Assembly: GCF_026624755.1 (NCBI RefSeq)
Contig: NZ_JAPMXC010000001.1
Coordinates: forward strand, 62,001 to 126,000
DNA length: 64,000 nucleotides
Direction: 5' to 3'
Source: Robbsia betulipollinis
Lineage (GTDB): Bacteria; Pseudomonadota; Gammaproteobacteria; Burkholderiales; Burkholderiaceae
Shown here: positions 25,346 through 34,896 of the stretch, one piece after another
Layout of the letters: the number at the start of each line of letters is the position of its first letter
How positions within the stretch are numbered: the first letter of the stretch is position 1
Program-made: the position numbers and the translations under genes
The notes under the pieces: generated by a model
What the model saw: the letters and a program-made list of their open reading frames with translations, nothing else
Database searches by the model: none
What the model was told of the DNA's origin: nothing

Positions 25346-27079
25346 ATGCAAGCCATCTTTTCGCGTTCCCGCCGTGCGTCGGCGCCGCTGCCCGTATCGT
25401 TGTCGTCCCGAACGCTGTTCCTGCTGATTCTCGCGCTGGCCGTGGTGTGGTTCGTGCCGCTCGGCTGGCGGCACCTGGTGCCCAGCGACGAGGGCCGGTA
25501 TGCCGAGATGGCGCGCGAGATGTTCGTCACGGGCGACTGGATCACGCCGCGCTACAACGGCTACAAGTATTTCGAGAAGCCGCCGCTGCAGACCTGGGCC
25601 AACGCGTTGACGTTCGCTTGCTTCGGCATCGGCGACTGGCAGGCACGGCTCTACACCGCGCTGACCGGTTTCTCCGGCGTACTGCTCGCGGGATATACCG
25701 GCGCGCGCGTGTTCGATCGCGCGACGGGCATCGCCACCGCGGTGATCCTGGCGAGTTCGCCGTACTGGAATCTGCTGGGCCACTTCAACACGCTGGACAT
25801 GGGGCTGTCGTTCTGGATGGAGGTCACGATGTGCGGGCTGCTGCTCGGGCAACGTCCCGGTCTGCGGCCCGCAGCGGCACGCGGCTGGATGTGCGTGTGC
25901 TGGGGCGGCATGGCACTGGCCGTGCTCTCCAAGGGGCTCGTCGGCCTGATCCTGCCCGGCACCGCACTGATTCTCTATACCGTCGTCATGCGCGACTGGG
26001 CACTGTGGCGCAGGCTGCATTTCGCGGCCGGCGTGCCGGTATTTCTCGTCGTCGCGGTGCCGTGGTTCGTTCTTGTACAGGAACGGAATCCGGACTTCTT
26101 TCACTTCTTTTTCGTCGTCCAGCAGTTCCAGCGCTATCTCACACCCGATCAGCATCGCCCGGGACCGATCTATTACTTCGTGCCCATCCTGCTGATCGGT
26201 TTTCTGCCCTGGCTGTCGCTCGTGGCAGGCACCGTGCGCGGGCGCGGCGTCGGCATCGCGGACGGCGTGGCGCGTGCGAAAGGCGTGAAGGGCGGCTTCG
26301 CGCCGGTCGCGCTGCTGGCGGTGTGGGCGATCTTCATCTTCGTTTTCTTCAGCGTCTCGCATTCGAAACTGGTGTCGTACATCCTGCCGATTGCCCCGGC
26401 GCTGGCGCTGCTGCTCGGACGCACGCTGGCGACGCGCAGCCCGGCGCAGTGGCGCCGCATGCTGCTCGCCTATCTGGTGGTGTCGGTGGTATTGGGCATC
26501 GCGACGGGACGGCTCGCGCACCTGGGCAGCGGCAACACGCCGAACGCGCTGTACCGGGCGTTCCAACCCTGGGCGGTGGCGGCGGTGGCGGTGGCGACGT
26601 TGTCGACGCTGCTCGCGCTATGGCTGAACCGGCGCAATACGCCGGCGTCGATCGTCGCCTTCGGTGCGGGGTGGCTGCTGCTGGGCACGATCGCCGGCAC
26701 CGGACACGAGGTATTCGGGCGCGAGAGTTCCGGGGTATTGCTGGCACCGGCCGTCGATGCCGCGCTCGCGCGCCAGCCCGCGGATACGCCGTTCTATGCG
26801 GTCGACCGGCTCGATCACACCTTGCCCTTTTACACGCGGCACACGACGATCATGGTGCACGGCGCCGACGAACTCGCGTTCGGCGTGCACGCGGAACCAG
26901 CCAGATGGATTCCGGCGATCGACGGCTGGATCGCGCAGTGGCAGTCGCGCCGCCACGCACTGGCGTTGATGTCGCCGGGAACCTACGACGTCATGCGCGC
27001 GCGGGGTGTGCCCATGCGGGTCGTCGCGCGTGATGCACGCCGGGTCGTGGTGGAAAAACCGGCGGACGGCGGGGACTGA
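25346..27079 (+). CDS. ArnT-like GT39 membrane glycosyltransferase
   Basis: Integral membrane glycosyltransferase of about 577 residues that uses a lipid-linked sugar donor and acts on the periplasmic side, the family of ArnT and protein mannosyltransferases. The N-terminal membrane helix is followed by the periplasmic loop with the catalytic-type acidic pair '[16 protein letters not shown]', then '[26 protein letters not shown]', the second family signature. About 11-12 hydrophobic segments follow, and a soluble C-terminal part (from about 440) ends the chain. Start ATG 25346 precedes a short basic N-terminus and the first helix. Sugar and acceptor are not shown by the sequence; it stands alone, not in an arn operon. 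Confidence 0.85.
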   Translation: MQAIFSRSRRASAPLPVSLSSRTLFLLILALAVVWFVPLGWRHLVPSDEGRYAEMAREMFVTGDWITPRYNGYKYFEKPPLQTWANALTFACFGIGDWQARLYTALTGFSGVLLAGYTGARVFDRATGIATAVILASSPYWNLLGHFNTLDMGLSFWMEVTMCGLLLGQRPGLRPAAARGWMCVCWGGMALAVLSKGLVGLILPGTALILYTVVMRDWALWRRLHFAAGVPVFLVVAVPWFVLVQERNPDFFHFFFVVQQFQRYLTPDQHRPGPIYYFVPILLIGFLPWLSLVAGTVRGRGVGIADGVARAKGVKGGFAPVALLAVWAIFIFVFFSVSHSKLVSYILPIAPALALLLGRTLATRSPAQWRRMLLAYLVVSVVLGIATGRLAHLGSGNTPNALYRAFQPWAVAAVAVATLSTLLALWLNRRNTPASIVAFGAGWLLLGTIAGTGHEVFGRESSGVLLAPAVDAALARQPADTPFYAVDRLDHTLPFYTRHTTIMVHGADELAFGVHAEPARWIPAIDGWIAQWQSRRHALALMSPGTYDVMRARGVPMRVVARDARRVVVEKPADGGD

Positions 27080-27237
27080 TCGCCACGGCAGCGGGTTGAC
27101 ATGGGACGCGAAGACGATGCCCTGCAACCCGCGCGCGGTGGGATACCCCTCCCGTCCGGGCGCACCCGGGTGGGCAGTGCCCTTGGTTCGGCATGCCGAA
27201 GGCGCGCCAGGGCCGGGAAAGCCCCCGGTTCTTTCGG

Positions 27238-27260
27238 CGGGTCCGGTTTTTGCGGACCCG
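27238..27260. terminator. Hairpin between the GT39 and SDR genes
   Basis: Perfect eight-base inverted repeat CGGGTCCG / CGGACCCG with a loop of GTTTTTG, about 160 bases after the GT39 stop and 93 bases before the SDR start. It could end the GT39 transcript or act in the leader of the next gene. Confidence 0.5.
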
Positions 27261-27353
27261 TTCGGCGTTATCTATACGGATTCGCCGCGCGTCAGCCTTC
27301 GTTCCTCGAAGAGGTCCCGCGGTCTTCCGATCCCATGCCGAAGGAGCCGAACG

Positions 27354-28262
27354 ATGAGCAACACCGACACACCGAATCAATACGCGATGCAGAACCCGCT
27401 GACCCAATATCCGCAGCCGGAATTCCCGCACCAGACGCAAACCCCGCCCGGCACCGTGCACGACCTGCATCCCGCCGCGGATCACGGCGAAAAAAGCTAT
27501 CGCGGCTTTGGCAGGCTGGCGGGCCGCAAGGCGCTGATCACGGGTGCCGATTCCGGGATCGGCCGCGCCACGGCGATCGCTTTCGCGCGCGAGGGCGCGG
27601 ATATCGTGCTGAGTTACCTGCCCGAGGAAGAAGCGGATGCAGGCGAAGTCGTCGCGCTGATCGAGGCGGAAGGGCGCAAGGCGGTCGCCTTGCCGGGCGA
27701 TCTGAAAGACGAGGCTTTCTGCATCGAACTCGTCAAGAACGCGCGAGAAGCGCTGGGCGGCCTGGACGTCCTGGTGAATGTCGCGGGCAAGCAGACGGCG
27801 CAGCACGACATCGCCGACATTACGACCGAACAATTCGACGCGACATTCAGGACCAATGTGTATGCGATGTTCTGGTTGTGCAAGGCCGCGTTGCCGCACT
27901 TGCCCGCCGGCGCGACCATCATCAACACCGCGTCGATCCAGGCCTACCAGCCCTCGCCGACCTTGCTCGACTATGCGCCCACGAAAGCCGCGATCGTGGC
28001 GTTCACGAAGGCACTGTCCAAGCAGGTCGCGTCGAAGGGCATTCGCGTCAACGCGGTGGCGCCGGGTCCGATCTGGACGCCGTTGCAGCCCAGCGGCGGC
28101 CAGCCGCCGGAAATGATTCCGCCATTCGGCAGCGAGACACCCCTGAAACGGGCTGGTCAGCCGGCGGAATGCGCACCGCTCTACGTGATGCTGGCGTGCC
28201 AGGAATCGAGCTACATCACGGGTGAGATATTTGGCGTAACGGGCGGCAACACGCTGCCGTAG
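27354..28262 (+). CDS. Short-chain dehydrogenase/reductase (YghA/glucose-dehydrogenase-like)
   Basis: NAD(P)-dependent oxidoreductase, 302 residues, with a long N-terminal extension (about 50 residues, Pro/Gln-rich) before the Rossmann fold, as in general-stress SDRs such as YghA. Visible: cofactor turn '[24 protein letters not shown]', '[10 protein letters not shown]', catalytic Ser in '[12 protein letters not shown]', Tyr/Lys in '[16 protein letters not shown]', and the ending '[15 protein letters not shown]'. Start ATG 27354 follows AAGGAG by eight bases. Substrate unknown; members reduce aldehydes or oxidise sugars. Confidence 0.9.
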   Translation: MSNTDTPNQYAMQNPLTQYPQPEFPHQTQTPPGTVHDLHPAADHGEKSYRGFGRLAGRKALITGADSGIGRATAIAFAREGADIVLSYLPEEEADAGEVVALIEAEGRKAVALPGDLKDEAFCIELVKNAREALGGLDVLVNVAGKQTAQHDIADITTEQFDATFRTNVYAMFWLCKAALPHLPAGATIINTASIQAYQPSPTLLDYAPTKAAIVAFTKALSKQVASKGIRVNAVAPGPIWTPLQPSGGQPPEMIPPFGSETPLKRAGQPAECAPLYVMLACQESSYITGEIFGVTGGNTLP

Positions 28263-28466
28263 ACCGGCCGCGGGAACGGGCGGGCCGCATGAAAAGGCGG
28301 CTTGTCGCGACAAATTCCAGGCGACACGAAGTACCGACAACGCGCGCGGTCCTGCAAGGGGGAGAGAGTCGACAGGCGGCGCAATGCCGCCATGGGTGCG
28401 GCCGAAGCGCCGCCGATGCGATGGGCGCTTGGGCCTGCCCCGGGCCGTGAGCCCGGGATTGCCGCG

Positions 28467-28982
28467 TTACGCCGCGGCGTCCTTCAGCTTCTTCAGCGCG
28501 CGCGCCTTGATGCGCACCGATGCCGGCTTGGCGTCGAACCAGCGGTCCTGTCCGGTGAAAGGGTCTTTGCCAAAGCGCTTTTTCTTCGCGGCGACCGATT
28601 GGACGCTCAGCTTCAGCAAGCCCGGCAGCGTGAATTCGCCGGCGCCCTTCTTGTGCACGGCGCCGAGCACCACTGCCTCGAGCGCTGCAAGCACGGCCTT
28701 GACCGCCTTCGGTTCGACTTGCGAGCTTTCCGCCAGGTGAGCAGCGAGCGAGACCTTCGTGAAGGTTTCCTTGATCGGACCATGGCCAACGGTCTTTTTC
28801 GCGGCACCAGCGGTCTTGCTGCTTACCCGCTTGGCGGCAGGCGCCTTTTTCGCAGCGGGTGTCTTCTTCGCCGCAACGGCTTTCTTGGCAACCGGGGCGG
28901 TCTTGACCGCCGCCGTCTTCTTCACGGCAGGCGCCTTTTTGGCGGCAGGGACTTTTTTTGCAGCTTTGGTTGCAGTGGCCAT
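28467..28982 (-). CDS. HU-like nucleoid protein with Lys/Ala-rich histone-H1-like N-terminal tail
   Basis: DNA-binding protein of 171 residues. The first 65 or so residues are an Ala/Lys/Val-rich repeat ('KKAPAVKKTAAVKTAP...'), similar to eukaryotic H1 tails and to bacterial AlgP/BpH2-type tails. The rest is an HU/IHF-like domain ('ETFTKVSLAAHLAESSQVEPKAV', 'EFTLPGLLKLSV', 'FTGQDRWFDAKPASVRIKARALKKL'). The arm differs from canonical HU ('GKDPFTGQ' in place of the GRNP-type turn). Start is ATG 28982; the open frame continues upstream but into non-coding sequence. Such tailed HU proteins are frequent in Burkholderia relatives. Confidence 0.88.
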   Translation of the reverse strand: MATATKAAKKVPAAKKAPAVKKTAAVKTAPVAKKAVAAKKTPAAKKAPAAKRVSSKTAGAAKKTVGHGPIKETFTKVSLAAHLAESSQVEPKAVKAVLAALEAVVLGAVHKKGAGEFTLPGLLKLSVQSVAAKKKRFGKDPFTGQDRWFDAKPASVRIKARALKKLKDAAA

Positions 28983-29330
28983 ATGTTTCGGCTCTCCGAT
29001 GGTTGGAAGCAAAGTGTGATGCGACATGAGGGACCCCCAGCGGGACCCGCACCTCGCATACGAACATTCTACCGCGTGCCTGGGGTTGCGCAGAGGACAA
29101 TGCGACGACGCGTCGCGCAGGAAGGCGTTTTTCGCATGATGCGGGTGCCAGGGGCATGTCTGGAGCGACCCAGGCCCCGCGCCTCGGCCCGCGTCGGCCC
29201 CGCGCGTAACGTTCCGACACAATTGTCGCGTCGAACGGCATAACGCTTACATTCAAGTTTTCCCGGTCGAGGCACAATCTTCTTCGAACGGTTTCTGGAA
29301 AGACCGTCCATTCGCAGCAGAGGAGGAATG
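28983..29330. other. Divergent promoter region of the HU-like and SH3-protein genes
   Basis: About 350 bases without a gene. On the minus strand a -10-like TAGAAT (complement of 29067-29072) stands about 85 bases before the HU-like start, with no good -35. On the plus side the Shine-Dalgarno AGGAGG at 29321-29326 belongs to the next gene. Confidence 0.4.
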
Positions 29331-30068
29331 ATGCGACGCACGATGTTTCAATGTTTATCATCTTTACGCACCGGCTCGTTCGGACCGGTACCGGCCCGCT
29401 GGCTGGCGATCGGCCTTGCCGGTGCGCTGACGCTGCCACTGGCCGCACAGGCGCAACAGGCACCGGCCTACACCAATGGCCCGACGATCATGCGGGCGGG
29501 GCCCTCGCAGCAATATCCGGAGGTCGCGCGCGTACAGCCCGGCGTGCCGGTGAGCGTGATGGGTTGCCTGCAGAACTATTCGTGGTGCGATGTCGGGCTG
29601 CCCGGCGCGCGCGGCTGGGTGCATGCGAGCCGTCTCAACTATCCGTATCAGGGCAGCAGCGTACCGCTGTCGAACTACGGGATGGCGATCGGCGTGCCCA
29701 TCGTGTCTTTCGCGATCGGGCCCTATTGGGATGAGTTTTATCGCGGCCGGCCCTGGTTCAACGATCGGGACCGGTGGGCGCATCGCGGACCGCCGCCTTT
29801 CGAGGGCGGTCCCGGTCCCGGCCCTGGCTGGGGGGGACATCCGCAGCCGGGATATGGGCCTGATCGGGGTGGCTTTCATGGTGGCCCAGGCGGCCCGGGC
29901 GGCCCCGGCAATCCCGGAGGCCAGCCGCACGGTGGAGGTCCCGGCGGCGAGCGCTTTCACGAAGGCGGGCCTGGCGGCGGCGATCACGGGCGAGGTGGTG
30001 GCCACCCTGGCGGCGATGGCGGTCATCACGGCGGCGACGACCACGGCCATGGCGGGCCGGGCGGCTGA
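29331..30068 (+). CDS. Exported SH3-domain protein with Gly/Pro/His-rich tail
   Basis: Secreted or periplasmic protein of about 245 residues. It has a signal peptide ('WLAIGLAGALTLPLAAQA'), an SH3_3-type bacterial domain ('NGPTIMRAGPSQQYPEVARVQ', 'CLQNYSWCDVG', 'GWVHASRLNYPYQG'), a short hydrophobic stretch and then about 110 residues very rich in Gly, Pro and His. Bacterial SH3 domains often bind cell-wall peptides; the His-rich tail could bind metals. Two ATGs stand in tandem (29328, 29331); AGGAGG is too close to the first, so I use the second. Function not known. Confidence 0.8.
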   Translation: MRRTMFQCLSSLRTGSFGPVPARWLAIGLAGALTLPLAAQAQQAPAYTNGPTIMRAGPSQQYPEVARVQPGVPVSVMGCLQNYSWCDVGLPGARGWVHASRLNYPYQGSSVPLSNYGMAIGVPIVSFAIGPYWDEFYRGRPWFNDRDRWAHRGPPPFEGGPGPGPGWGGHPQPGYGPDRGGFHGGPGGPGGPGNPGGQPHGGGPGGERFHEGGPGGGDHGRGGGHPGGDGGHHGGDDHGHGGPGG

Positions 30069-30242
30069 TCGGCCTGCGCACCAAGCGGCGTACGACGCGG
30101 CGCGCAAGGCGGGGTGCAAGGTGTCGTGAAATAGCCTCGTATCCATCGGCGAATCCGGCATTTCACGCCGCGCCGCGTTTTTTCGCACACACCGGGGCAC
30201 GCGTGAACTAGGATCGAGCGTTCCGGTCCTGAAAAAGAGTTC

Positions 30243-32264
30243 ATGATGTCCTCGTCCCCGCCTCCCCGCGCCCGTGCCGCGGCGAAGGTCCTGCCCGCCG
30301 ACGCGCCCACCACGCGTGGGCTGACGTCGGTCATTACCGGCGTGGTCATCGTCTGCGCGCTGTACTTCGGGCGCGACGTGCTGATTCCGATCATCCTCGC
30401 GGTGCTGCTCAGTTTCCTCGTGGCACCGTTCGTCGGGCTGCTGCGACGGCTGCACTTCGGTCAGGTGCCCTCGGTCATCGTGGCCGTGTTCGCCACGCTG
30501 GGAGTGATCGTGTCGATCGGCGTGCTGATCGGTCTGCAGGTCGTCCAGCTGTCGGGCGATCTGCCGCATTATCAGCGCGCGGTCGAGCGCAAGATCCAGA
30601 ATCTCGAACGCCATACGGTCGGCCGCGCGAACGCGATCCTGAACAAGGCGTCGAACGATCTCAAGCGGATCTCGCCCGCCCCCACGCACGATGCCGATGG
30701 CCGCTCGCGACTGGCGTCGTCGGGCGACGGCCGGGTGCAGGTGGAGGTGCACGAACCACCGCCATCGCCGATCGGACTGGCGCAGCAACTGTTGTCACTG
30801 GTCATCGGGCCGGTGGAAACCACGGGCATCGTCCTCGTCGTCGCGATCTTCATCCTGCTGCAACGCGAGGACCTGCGCGACCGCCTGATCCGGCTGCTGG
30901 GTTCGCGCGACCTGCATCGCACGACAACCGCGATGGACGAAGCGGCGCGGCGTCTGAGCCGTTACTTCCTGGCGCAGTTGAGCATCAATATCGGCGTCGG
31001 ACTCGTGATTTCGATCGGTCTGATGGTAATCGGCGTGCCGGGCGCCATTTTGTTCGGCGTCTTGACCGCCTTGCTGCGTTTCGTACCCTACATCGGCACC
31101 TGGATCGCGGCGCTGGTCGCGGTCGTTTTCGCCGCCGCCGTGGGGCCGAGCTGGTCGATGTTGATCTGGACCATGGTGCTGTTCGGCGCTACCGACCTGA
31201 TCGCGGGACAGATCGTGGAGCCGCTGGCGTATGGACGCAGCACGGGTCTGTCGCCGTTCGCGGTGATCGTCGCGGCGATTTTCTGGAGCTGGATCTGGGG
31301 GCCGATCGGGCTGGTGCTGTCCACGCCCCTGACGCTGTGCCTGGTGATTCTGGGCCGCCACGTCGAACGGCTCGAATTCCTCGACGTACTGTTCGGCGAC
31401 CGGCCCGCCCTGACCCCCGCGGAAAACTTCTATCAGCGTCTGCTCGTCAATGACCCGGACGAATTGCTCGCGCAGGCGGAATCGCTGCTGAAAGCCCGCT
31501 CCCTCAGCACCTATTATGACGAGGTGGCGTTGGCCGGCCTGCGCCTCGCCTACAACGATCTGCTGCGCGGCGTCGTCACCGCCGAACAGATCCGGCGCAT
31601 CACCGAGTCCGCGCACGACATCGTGGAAGGGCTGGAAGAAACCGCGGATCTGCTCAAGCGCCCGACGAAAAACGAGACGCCCCCTGCCAGCACCGGTTTG
31701 TCCGAGGAGGACGAGGATGTGCGCCACTCGCCACCGCCGAATCACTTCGACGCGAAGCAGGAAGGGCATACCACGGCGGTATTGTGTATCGCGGGCCGCG
31801 GCGAACTCGATGCGCTGGCCGGGATGATCGCGGTGCAGCTGCTGCGCAAGCACGGCCTGATCGCCGATCTGGCGCCGTATGCGCGATTCTCACGCACGAA
31901 TTTCACCGATATCGATCTCGACGGCGTGCCGATCATCTGCATCGTTTCCTTCGATGCCACGGAGTCGCCGTCCTATCTGCGGAATCTGCAGCGGCGTCTG
32001 CGTCTGCGCGCGCCGCAGGCCGAACAGATCGTCGGCATCACCGATCCGCAAAACCTGCTCGATCCCGACGGTTTCCTGCGCGAGACCACCAGCGCGACAT
32101 CGTTCAAGCAGGTGGTGGATCTGTGCGTCGCCGCGGCGCGCCGCCAGACCGGAGACAGCGTGGCGTGGGAAGGGCTGACGAACGGTCGCGAGGCCGCGCC
32201 GGCCCTCGCCCCGGCGCTGACGGCACCGGGCCCGGTGATCGGCGGGAATTTGCAGAACGCGTAG
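30243..32264 (+). CDS. AI-2E-family membrane transporter with extra cytoplasmic C-terminal domain
   Basis: Integral membrane protein of 673 residues. The first 380 residues are the AI-2E/PerM domain: an N-terminal helix pair ('LIPIILAVLLSFLVAPFVGLL'), a long soluble loop, and the conserved block 'LLRFVPYIGTWIAAL', 'LIAGQIVEPLAYGRSTGLSP', 'WGPIGLVLSTPLTLCLVILG'. After that comes about 290 soluble residues not found in the short family members. Part of this (around 508-600) reads like an alpha/beta nucleotide- or B12-binding type fold ('TAVLCIAGRGELDALAGMIAVQLL'). The family name comes from autoinducer-2 export, but most members have no proven substrate. Confidence 0.85.
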   Translation: MMSSSPPPRARAAAKVLPADAPTTRGLTSVITGVVIVCALYFGRDVLIPIILAVLLSFLVAPFVGLLRRLHFGQVPSVIVAVFATLGVIVSIGVLIGLQVVQLSGDLPHYQRAVERKIQNLERHTVGRANAILNKASNDLKRISPAPTHDADGRSRLASSGDGRVQVEVHEPPPSPIGLAQQLLSLVIGPVETTGIVLVVAIFILLQREDLRDRLIRLLGSRDLHRTTTAMDEAARRLSRYFLAQLSINIGVGLVISIGLMVIGVPGAILFGVLTALLRFVPYIGTWIAALVAVVFAAAVGPSWSMLIWTMVLFGATDLIAGQIVEPLAYGRSTGLSPFAVIVAAIFWSWIWGPIGLVLSTPLTLCLVILGRHVERLEFLDVLFGDRPALTPAENFYQRLLVNDPDELLAQAESLLKARSLSTYYDEVALAGLRLAYNDLLRGVVTAEQIRRITESAHDIVEGLEETADLLKRPTKNETPPASTGLSEEDEDVRHSPPPNHFDAKQEGHTTAVLCIAGRGELDALAGMIAVQLLRKHGLIADLAPYARFSRTNFTDIDLDGVPIICIVSFDATESPSYLRNLQRRLRLRAPQAEQIVGITDPQNLLDPDGFLRETTSATSFKQVVDLCVAAARRQTGDSVAWEGLTNGREAAPALAPALTAPGPVIGGNLQNA

Positions 32265-32450
32265 TGAGCGGGTCCCGGCACAGGAGGTTTCCCGGGGCGC
32301 GCCGGCGTTCGATGCCCGCCAAATCGGGGTTTGCCCGGAATGCACGATTTACACGGTTGATCGAATAAATTGTGTGTTAAAGTAAAAATTGTAAGTATTT
32401 AGCGAAATGTAGGATCGGACGCCGGTGTATCAGCAACACGAAGGAGCAGC
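32265..32450. promoter_or_regulatory. A/T-rich promoter region before the TetR gene at 32.45 kb
   Basis: The 70 bases before this TetR gene are strikingly A/T-rich for this genome (around 32360-32410). Candidate promoter: TTGTGT at about 32370 with a -10-like TAAGTA some 16 bases on. The stretch is also a natural place for the repressor's own operator, although I cannot fix a clean palindrome. Confidence 0.4.
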
Positions 32451-33218
32451 ATGCGCGATTCCTTGTCCACCAGAAGAAAAGTGCTCGACGCAGCCGAGGA
32501 CGCCTATGCCACCATCGGCGTCGAGGGGCTGACCCTGCGGTTGGTCACGGAGCGCGCGCTCGTCAATCTCGCGTCGATCAACTACCATTTCGGCACCAAG
32601 CGGGCACTGGCCGAGGAAATGCTCAGGCGTCGGCTCGATCCACTGCATCGCGACAGACTGGCGCTGCTCGAGGCCGCCGAGCAGGCTTTCGGTCCGGAAC
32701 TTCGCGTCGCGCATGTCGTGACCGCGATTCTGCTTCCCGGCATCGGTCGCATGCTGGCGTCCGAATCCCGTACGCACCTCGCGGCGTTCCTCACGCGTTG
32801 CGCGGCCGATCCCACGCCGCTTATCCGCGATGCGATGACGTTGCAGTTCCAGGCGTACGGCGAGCGTTTCGACGCCGCCTTCGTGCGCTGCATGCATGGC
32901 ATACCGCCCACACACGTGTTGTGGCGGGTCCGCCTGCTGTTCAATGCCGTGCCGGGTACGGTCATGAATCCGAACACGATCGTTCTGCTGCAGAATCTGC
33001 TGGCGCAGCCTACGCTGACCCTGGCCGACGTGGTGACGCAGTTCGTCGGGGTGATCGACTGCAAGGACGGAGAAGCGTCGGATAAGGAGGCGCTGCGCGA
33101 GCAGGTGATGGCGATGGAACGCGTGATGTCGTCGATGCCCGTCTATCGCCAGTGGAACCTGTCCCTGGAGCACCCGTTGGGCAGTTTTGGGTCCTCGACG
33201 GCGCAGCAGGTCGGCTGA
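32451..33218 (+). CDS. TetR-family transcriptional regulator
   Basis: DNA-binding regulator of 255 residues, somewhat longer than usual. Helix-turn-helix: 'LDAAEDAYATIGVEGLTLRLV', 'ALVNLASINYHFGTKRALAEEML'. The C-terminal domain is of the TetR_C type seen with 'CifR/SlmA-like' regulators ('LRVAHVVTAILLPGIGRML', 'FVGVIDCKDGEAS'), but the ligand is not evident. Stand-alone: upstream is the AI-2E gene, downstream 500 non-coding bases, so the target may be the AI-2E gene, itself, or something distant. Confidence 0.85.
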   Translation: MRDSLSTRRKVLDAAEDAYATIGVEGLTLRLVTERALVNLASINYHFGTKRALAEEMLRRRLDPLHRDRLALLEAAEQAFGPELRVAHVVTAILLPGIGRMLASESRTHLAAFLTRCAADPTPLIRDAMTLQFQAYGERFDAAFVRCMHGIPPTHVLWRVRLLFNAVPGTVMNPNTIVLLQNLLAQPTLTLADVVTQFVGVIDCKDGEASDKEALREQVMAMERVMSSMPVYRQWNLSLEHPLGSFGSSTAQQVG

Positions 33219-33721
33219 AGGCGCGCGTCGTTCCGCCGGCCGAGGCAGCCAGCGGGACGGCCATGCCTGCACTCGCCTGGCGCGACACCCGCGCATACGG
33301 TTTTTTCCGTCACCCTTCACCGCTCGCGCCAGCCCTGGCCACCCGGCGCCGCATCGCTTCCGCTTTCCCCTCCGGTTTTCCCCCAGGCATTCCGCTCAGG
33401 CATTCCCCTCAGGCATTCCCCTCAGGTATTCCCCAACGTCCTCCGCCTGACATCTTCCGCCGCTTTTTCACCCCTGCGCTGCCGTCGCGGCCTGCGACAC
33501 ACGCGCCGCGCCGTGATCCATTGCCTGATGCAAAACACTCGTTTGAGTGGACTTAATGCCAGTAAAACCTATTTATTAAATTGATTCAGCGCTATCAAGC
33601 TTTCGGGTAAGTGGCCGTAATCCGAAGAGTGAAAAGCGGAATGCGTGGCAGACGAAAGTCGGCGGGCGCTTGCCGCATTTCTTCTGAAGGTCCTCGTTCG
33701 TGAAGCAATGGGAGCGCGCTG
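33219..33721. other. Long intergenic region before the chemotaxis operon
   Basis: About 500 bases with no protein-like frame. It holds a four-copy 13-base tandem repeat (33384-33435), a small palindrome CACTC-GTTT-GAGTG at about 33536-33549, and an A/T-rich stretch (33550-33600) that should contain the operon promoter. I looked for a flagellar sigma-28 promoter and found no match with correct spacing. Confidence 0.5.
33384..33435. repeat. Four tandem copies of a 13-base unit (CAGGCATTCCCCT)
   Basis: Units start at 33384, 33397, 33410 and 33423; the second and third are identical, the first and fourth differ by one and two bases. The fixed 13-base spacing is a little over one DNA turn, but there is no inverted symmetry to suggest an operator. 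Confidence 0.85.
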
Positions 33722-34888
33722 GTGAATGTTTCAGGCAAACAATTTCTATCCCTTTCGCCGCTGTTCGTCGGTGTTCTGGGCGCCGTTGCGGTGGTGGTCT
33801 GCGGGGGCGTCACGGTGGCGAGCCTGCTGGCCGCGGTCGTCCTGCTGGGAGCAGGCGCGGCGCTATGGTTGGCGCTGACGGCGGATGGGCGCCGCAACGC
33901 CACGGTACTGGGGCGGATGCTCGACGAGCGTCAGCAGTTCGGTGAGTCGCTGGCGAGCGTGTGGTCCGCACAGATCGAGATGTCCCGCACGCAATCCGAG
34001 GAAGCGGTGTCGGCGCTGTCGGGACGGTTCGCCGCGATCGTCGGACGGCTCGATCAATCGGCGCGCGAAGCCGAGCGGGAATCGGCCCACACGGGGCAGG
34101 CAGGGCATGCGGGAAGCGGCACGGATGCGACCCACGTTTTCCAGCAAAGCGAAAATGCCTTGAGCGGCGTGGTCTCGTCGCTGCATTCGGCCACCGCCAG
34201 CAAGGCCGAAATGCTCGAAAAGGTGCGCGGCATGAACGACTTCACCGTCGAGTTGCAGCAGATGGCGAAGGAGGTGGCGGGCATCGCGTCGCAGACGACC
34301 CTGCTGGCGCTGAACGCGGCAATCGAGGCGGCCCGCGCCGGTGTCGCCGGCCGCGGCTTCGCCGTCGTCGCCAACGAAGTCCGGATGTTGTCTTTGCAGT
34401 CCAGCGAAACCGGCCGGCGCATCGCGCAGAAGGTCGGCGTCATCAGCGAACGCGTCAGCGAGGCCTGCACGATCGCCGAAGCGGCGGCGCGGGCCGAGGC
34501 AACGGCGATCGTCGCCTCCGAGCAGACGATCGAGCAGGTTCTCGCCGACCTGCGTCAGGTAACCGAAACACTGGCGGCCGCGAGCGAACGGCTGCGCGCG
34601 GAGAACATCGGCATCAAGGAGGAGATCGATGCATCGCTCGTGCAGCTCCAGTTCCAGGACCGCATCAGCCAGATCATGAGCCACACGCGCGCGAATATCG
34701 AACGCTTTCCGCTGTTCCTGGCGTCGAATCGGCAGCTCTACCGCGACAGCGGCGAGCCGGCCCCGCTGGAGGCGTCGCAACTGCTCGCCGAACTGCAGCG
34801 CAGCTACGCAATGTCGGATGAACATGCGGCCCATGGCGGGAGCGTCAAGCGCGCCCCCGCGCAGGACAGTGAAATCACTTTTTTCTGA
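33722..34888 (+). CDS. Membrane-anchored methyl-accepting chemotaxis-type protein lacking a periplasmic domain
   Basis: Receptor-like protein of 388 residues, first gene of the chemosensory operon. It starts with GTG (33722), preceded by GGGAG. Two helices at the N-terminus (about 10-55) are joined by almost no loop, so it has no sensory domain outside the cell. The signalling domain has the hairpin tip '[30 protein letters not shown]' (Val replaces the usual Glu of 'ARAGE'). The extreme C-terminus is 'SEITFF', different from the usual NWETF-type tether for CheR/CheB. It could read membrane or cytoplasmic conditions, or serve the STAS/CheA pair. Confidence 0.85.
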   Translation: MNVSGKQFLSLSPLFVGVLGAVAVVVCGGVTVASLLAAVVLLGAGAALWLALTADGRRNATVLGRMLDERQQFGESLASVWSAQIEMSRTQSEEAVSALSGRFAAIVGRLDQSAREAERESAHTGQAGHAGSGTDATHVFQQSENALSGVVSSLHSATASKAEMLEKVRGMNDFTVELQQMAKEVAGIASQTTLLALNAAIEAARAGVAGRGFAVVANEVRMLSLQSSETGRRIAQKVGVISERVSEACTIAEAAARAEATAIVASEQTIEQVLADLRQVTETLAAASERLRAENIGIKEEIDASLVQLQFQDRISQIMSHTRANIERFPLFLASNRQLYRDSGEPAPLEASQLLAELQRSYAMSDEHAAHGGSVKRAPAQDSEITFF

Positions 34889-34896
34889 GATTGGAT

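Noticed and set aside
25119-25427. Short plus-strand frames ahead of the GT39 gene
   Set aside because: No homology seen and they overlap the GT39 start; treated as leader sequence.
33550-33660. Flagellar sigma-28 promoter before the chemotaxis operon
   Set aside because: TAAA-like and GC-TATCAA-like strings exist, but their spacing (about 20 or 6 bases) does not fit the needed 11.
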